From: Ruminococcus flavefaciens
GTDB lineage: Bacteria > Bacillota > Clostridia > Oscillospirales > Ruminococcaceae
Assembly: GCA_002350065.1 (NCBI GenBank)
Contig: DEDQ01000050.1
Location: forward strand, 1 to 5,264
Length of the DNA stretch: 5,264 bases
Direction of reading: 5' to 3'
The stretch's first letter is position 1, and each line of letters begins with the position of its first letter. Position numbers and translations under genes: made by a program. This document shows positions 3,989 to 5,264 of this stretch, one piece after another. Below the pieces are notes generated by a model. That model was not told the DNA's origin, did no database searches, and saw only the letters and a list, made by a program, of their open reading frames with translations.

Positions 3989-4300
3989 ATGGCATCTGAA
4001 GCAGTAAAACAAATACTGAATGCCGAGGCTGAAGCCGGTAAACGCTCGTCAGAAGCCCGCGAACGCGCCGACGAGATAGTCAGCGACGCAGAGAGAAACG
4101 CCTCTATTGCGGTGCAGAAGCGCCTTACCGACGCTAAGAACGAGCTGAGCAGGCTGAAAGAGGAAAACAGCAAACGCCTCGGGGAGTATACCCGCAGTGC
4201 CGAGGAGAAGTGTTCGGAAACGCTCCGCGGCATAACTTCCGCGGCAAAAGCAAATACTGATAAGGCTGTGGAAGCAATAATAAACGGCTATTTCAGCTGA
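3989..4300 (+). CDS. ntpF: V-type ATPase peripheral-stalk subunit (G/H, NtpF-like)
   Basis: A 103-residue, almost entirely helical, charged protein. Ala/Glu/Lys/Arg-rich heptad-like stretches run from about residue 5 to 80 (for example EAEAGKRSSEARERADEI and DAKNELSRLKEENSKRLGEY), followed by a helical tail ending EAIINGYFS. No membrane segment. This fits the small coiled-coil subunit that pairs with subunit E to form the peripheral stalk of bacterial V/A-type ATPases, which holds the catalytic head against rotation. The family is poorly conserved in sequence, so the call leans on composition, length of about 100 residues, and position: it is the first gene, with subunit I starting 20 nt downstream, the order known from Enterococcus and archaeal operons. 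Transcribed from P1 and P2. Confidence 0.85.
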   Translation: MASEAVKQILNAEAEAGKRSSEARERADEIVSDAERNASIAVQKRLTDAKNELSRLKEENSKRLGEYTRSAEEKCSETLRGITSAAKANTDKAVEAIINGYFS

Positions 4301-4320
4301 GCAGGAGGGTGATAGGATAA

Positions 4321-5264
4321 ATGGCTAAGCTCAGAATGAAAAAAATCGAGCTTATCGCGCCCCTTACCGACAGTAAAAAGATAATCGAGCTCCTGCAGCG
4401 CCGCGGCGTTGTCGAGCTGTGCAGGAACGAGGACGAGGGTCTCGAGCAGACCAGTGTAACGACTGTTACGGGCTCGTTCGACAAGTTCCGGACGACCGTG
4501 ATGCAGGCTCTTGACGTGCTTGAAAGGTACGAGCCGGAAAAGGCAGCCCTTACTGATATGCTTGGAGGGCGTACCGAAGTTGAAAAGCACGCATTCGGAA
4601 AAAGCGCGATGCAGCTTGAAAAAATAATGAATACCGCGAACGAGATACTGCGGTGCAGCAAGGCTGTCGCCGAAGCTGACAGTGAAACTCAGCAGCTCGA
4701 AACGCGGTGTGATATGCTGCGGCAGTGGCTGCCGCTTGATGTTCCGCTGAACTTCAAGGGAACGGATACCACGACCGCATTCATAGGCACTCTGCCGTAT
4801 CCGGTATCGGCTGAGGAATTCGGCACAAGGCTGCCGGAGGGCTCAAGCGTCGAGATAGTCTCGGCTTCAAAGGAGCAGACGAATATATTCGTGCTCTGCT
4901 ACGACGACGTCGCTCAGGAGACTGAGGACGCCCTGCGTAAGAACTCATTCGCTTCTGTAAGCGAGAATGAGAAGTTCACTCCCGCGGAGCTGACAGAGCA
5001 GATGATGAAGCGCTGCGTCGAGCTTGAAAAGCAGCGTGAAGAGGCAGTCGAAAAGATAAAGAAGCTTGCGGAAAACCGTCAGCAGTTAAAATTCGCAGTC
5101 GATTATCTCGCGATGCGAAAGGATAAATACGAAGCGCTGAGCGCTCTCGGCTTCACGGAGAACACCTTCGTGCTCACGGGATTCATTCCCGAGAAATACT
5201 GCGAGAGCCTGCGCAAGGAGATAGAGAAAAAGCACACGGCATACATTGAATTTACCGACCCGAC
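4321..5264 (+). CDS. ntpI: V-type ATPase subunit I, N-terminal part (runs off the window)
   Basis: Open to the right edge: 314 codons, no stop. This is the cytoplasmic half of subunit I, the membrane stator of V/A-type ATPases (homologue of eukaryotic subunit a). The start MAKLRMKKIELIAPLTDSKK is characteristic. Next come an alpha/beta lobe (1-80), a helical arm (about 90-137), a second lobe with TTAFIGTLPYPVSAEEF (151-167) and NIFVLCYDD (188-196), a long coiled-coil return arm (about 222-272), and FVLTGFIPEKYCESLRKEIEK (283-303), where the family typically has a conserved FVLxGWxP-like strand. The membrane helices with the ion half-channel residues lie beyond the window. Family lengths near 600-650 mean about half is present. 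Ribosome site AGGAGGGTGAT (4303-4313) is a bulged form of GGAGGTGAT; pairing through GGTGAT gives a 7-nt spacing. Confidence 0.93.
   Translation, partial: MAKLRMKKIELIAPLTDSKKIIELLQRRGVVELCRNEDEGLEQTSVTTVTGSFDKFRTTVMQALDVLERYEPEKAALTDMLGGRTEVEKHAFGKSAMQLEKIMNTANEILRCSKAVAEADSETQQLETRCDMLRQWLPLDVPLNFKGTDTTTAFIGTLPYPVSAEEFGTRLPEGSSVEIVSASKEQTNIFVLCYDDVAQETEDALRKNSFASVSENEKFTPAELTEQMMKRCVELEKQREEAVEKIKKLAENRQQLKFAVDYLAMRKDKYEALSALGFTENTFVLTGFIPEKYCESLRKEIEKKHTAYIEFTDP

Noticed and set aside
1..5264. CRISPR array, tRNA/rRNA gene, insertion sequence or defence system
   Set aside because: I found no regularly spaced repeats, no cloverleaf, no transposase motifs and no nuclease or toxin genes on either strand.

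Overview
The window looks like chromosome of an anaerobic Firmicute of the Clostridia, most like Ruminococcus/Oscillospiraceae. This is inferred from strong AGGAGG-type ribosome sites, the clostridial type of flavin thioredoxin reductase, a V-type ATPase operon beginning with a small coiled-coil subunit and subunit I, and moderately GC-rich genes separated by AT-rich intergenic DNA. No rRNA, tRNA, CRISPR array, transposase or phage gene is visible.

Positions 1-3105, minus strand: one compact five-gene operon, read from right to left. It starts at an extended -10 promoter (TTGACA-17-TATATT, 3077-3105) overlapped by an OhrR-like operator (3055-3078). Gene order is gpx (thiol peroxidase of the glutathione peroxidase fold), a thioredoxin reductase-like flavoprotein, thioredoxin, ohrR (MarR-family organic peroxide sensor) and a GNAT acetyltransferase. 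Intergenic gaps are only 9, 2, 1 and 11 nt. The operon ends at a perfect 18-bp hairpin (35-75) with T-runs on both sides. The logic is self-contained: OhrR senses peroxide and represses its own operon, GPx reduces the peroxide, thioredoxin re-reduces GPx, and the flavoprotein re-reduces thioredoxin. The flavoprotein keeps its FAD motifs and CATC redox centre but has lost the standard NADPH-binding motifs. It therefore probably belongs to the ferredoxin-linked (FFTR-type) reductases, which would tie peroxide defence to the ferredoxin pool. No Ohr peroxidase gene is present in the window.

Positions 3106-3776: a divergent intergenic region carries a second strong promoter (3163-3192, plus) for a small stand-alone GNAT acetyltransferase (3229-3669). 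That gene is AT-richer than its neighbours. A 10-bp imperfect stem follows it.

Positions 3777-5264, plus strand: the start of a V-type ATPase operon. Its leader is unusually elaborate. It has two tandem promoters, both with perfect TTGACA/TATAAT boxes, 17-nt spacers and extended -10s. Between and around them are a hairpin, a 10-bp palindrome, a near-perfect 22-nt palindrome centred on the second -10 box, and two nearly identical TGACCGACGGTCA-type operators 73 bp apart bracketing the second promoter. The peripheral-stalk subunit (ntpF-like) and the first 314 residues of membrane subunit I (ntpI) follow. The operon runs off the right edge.
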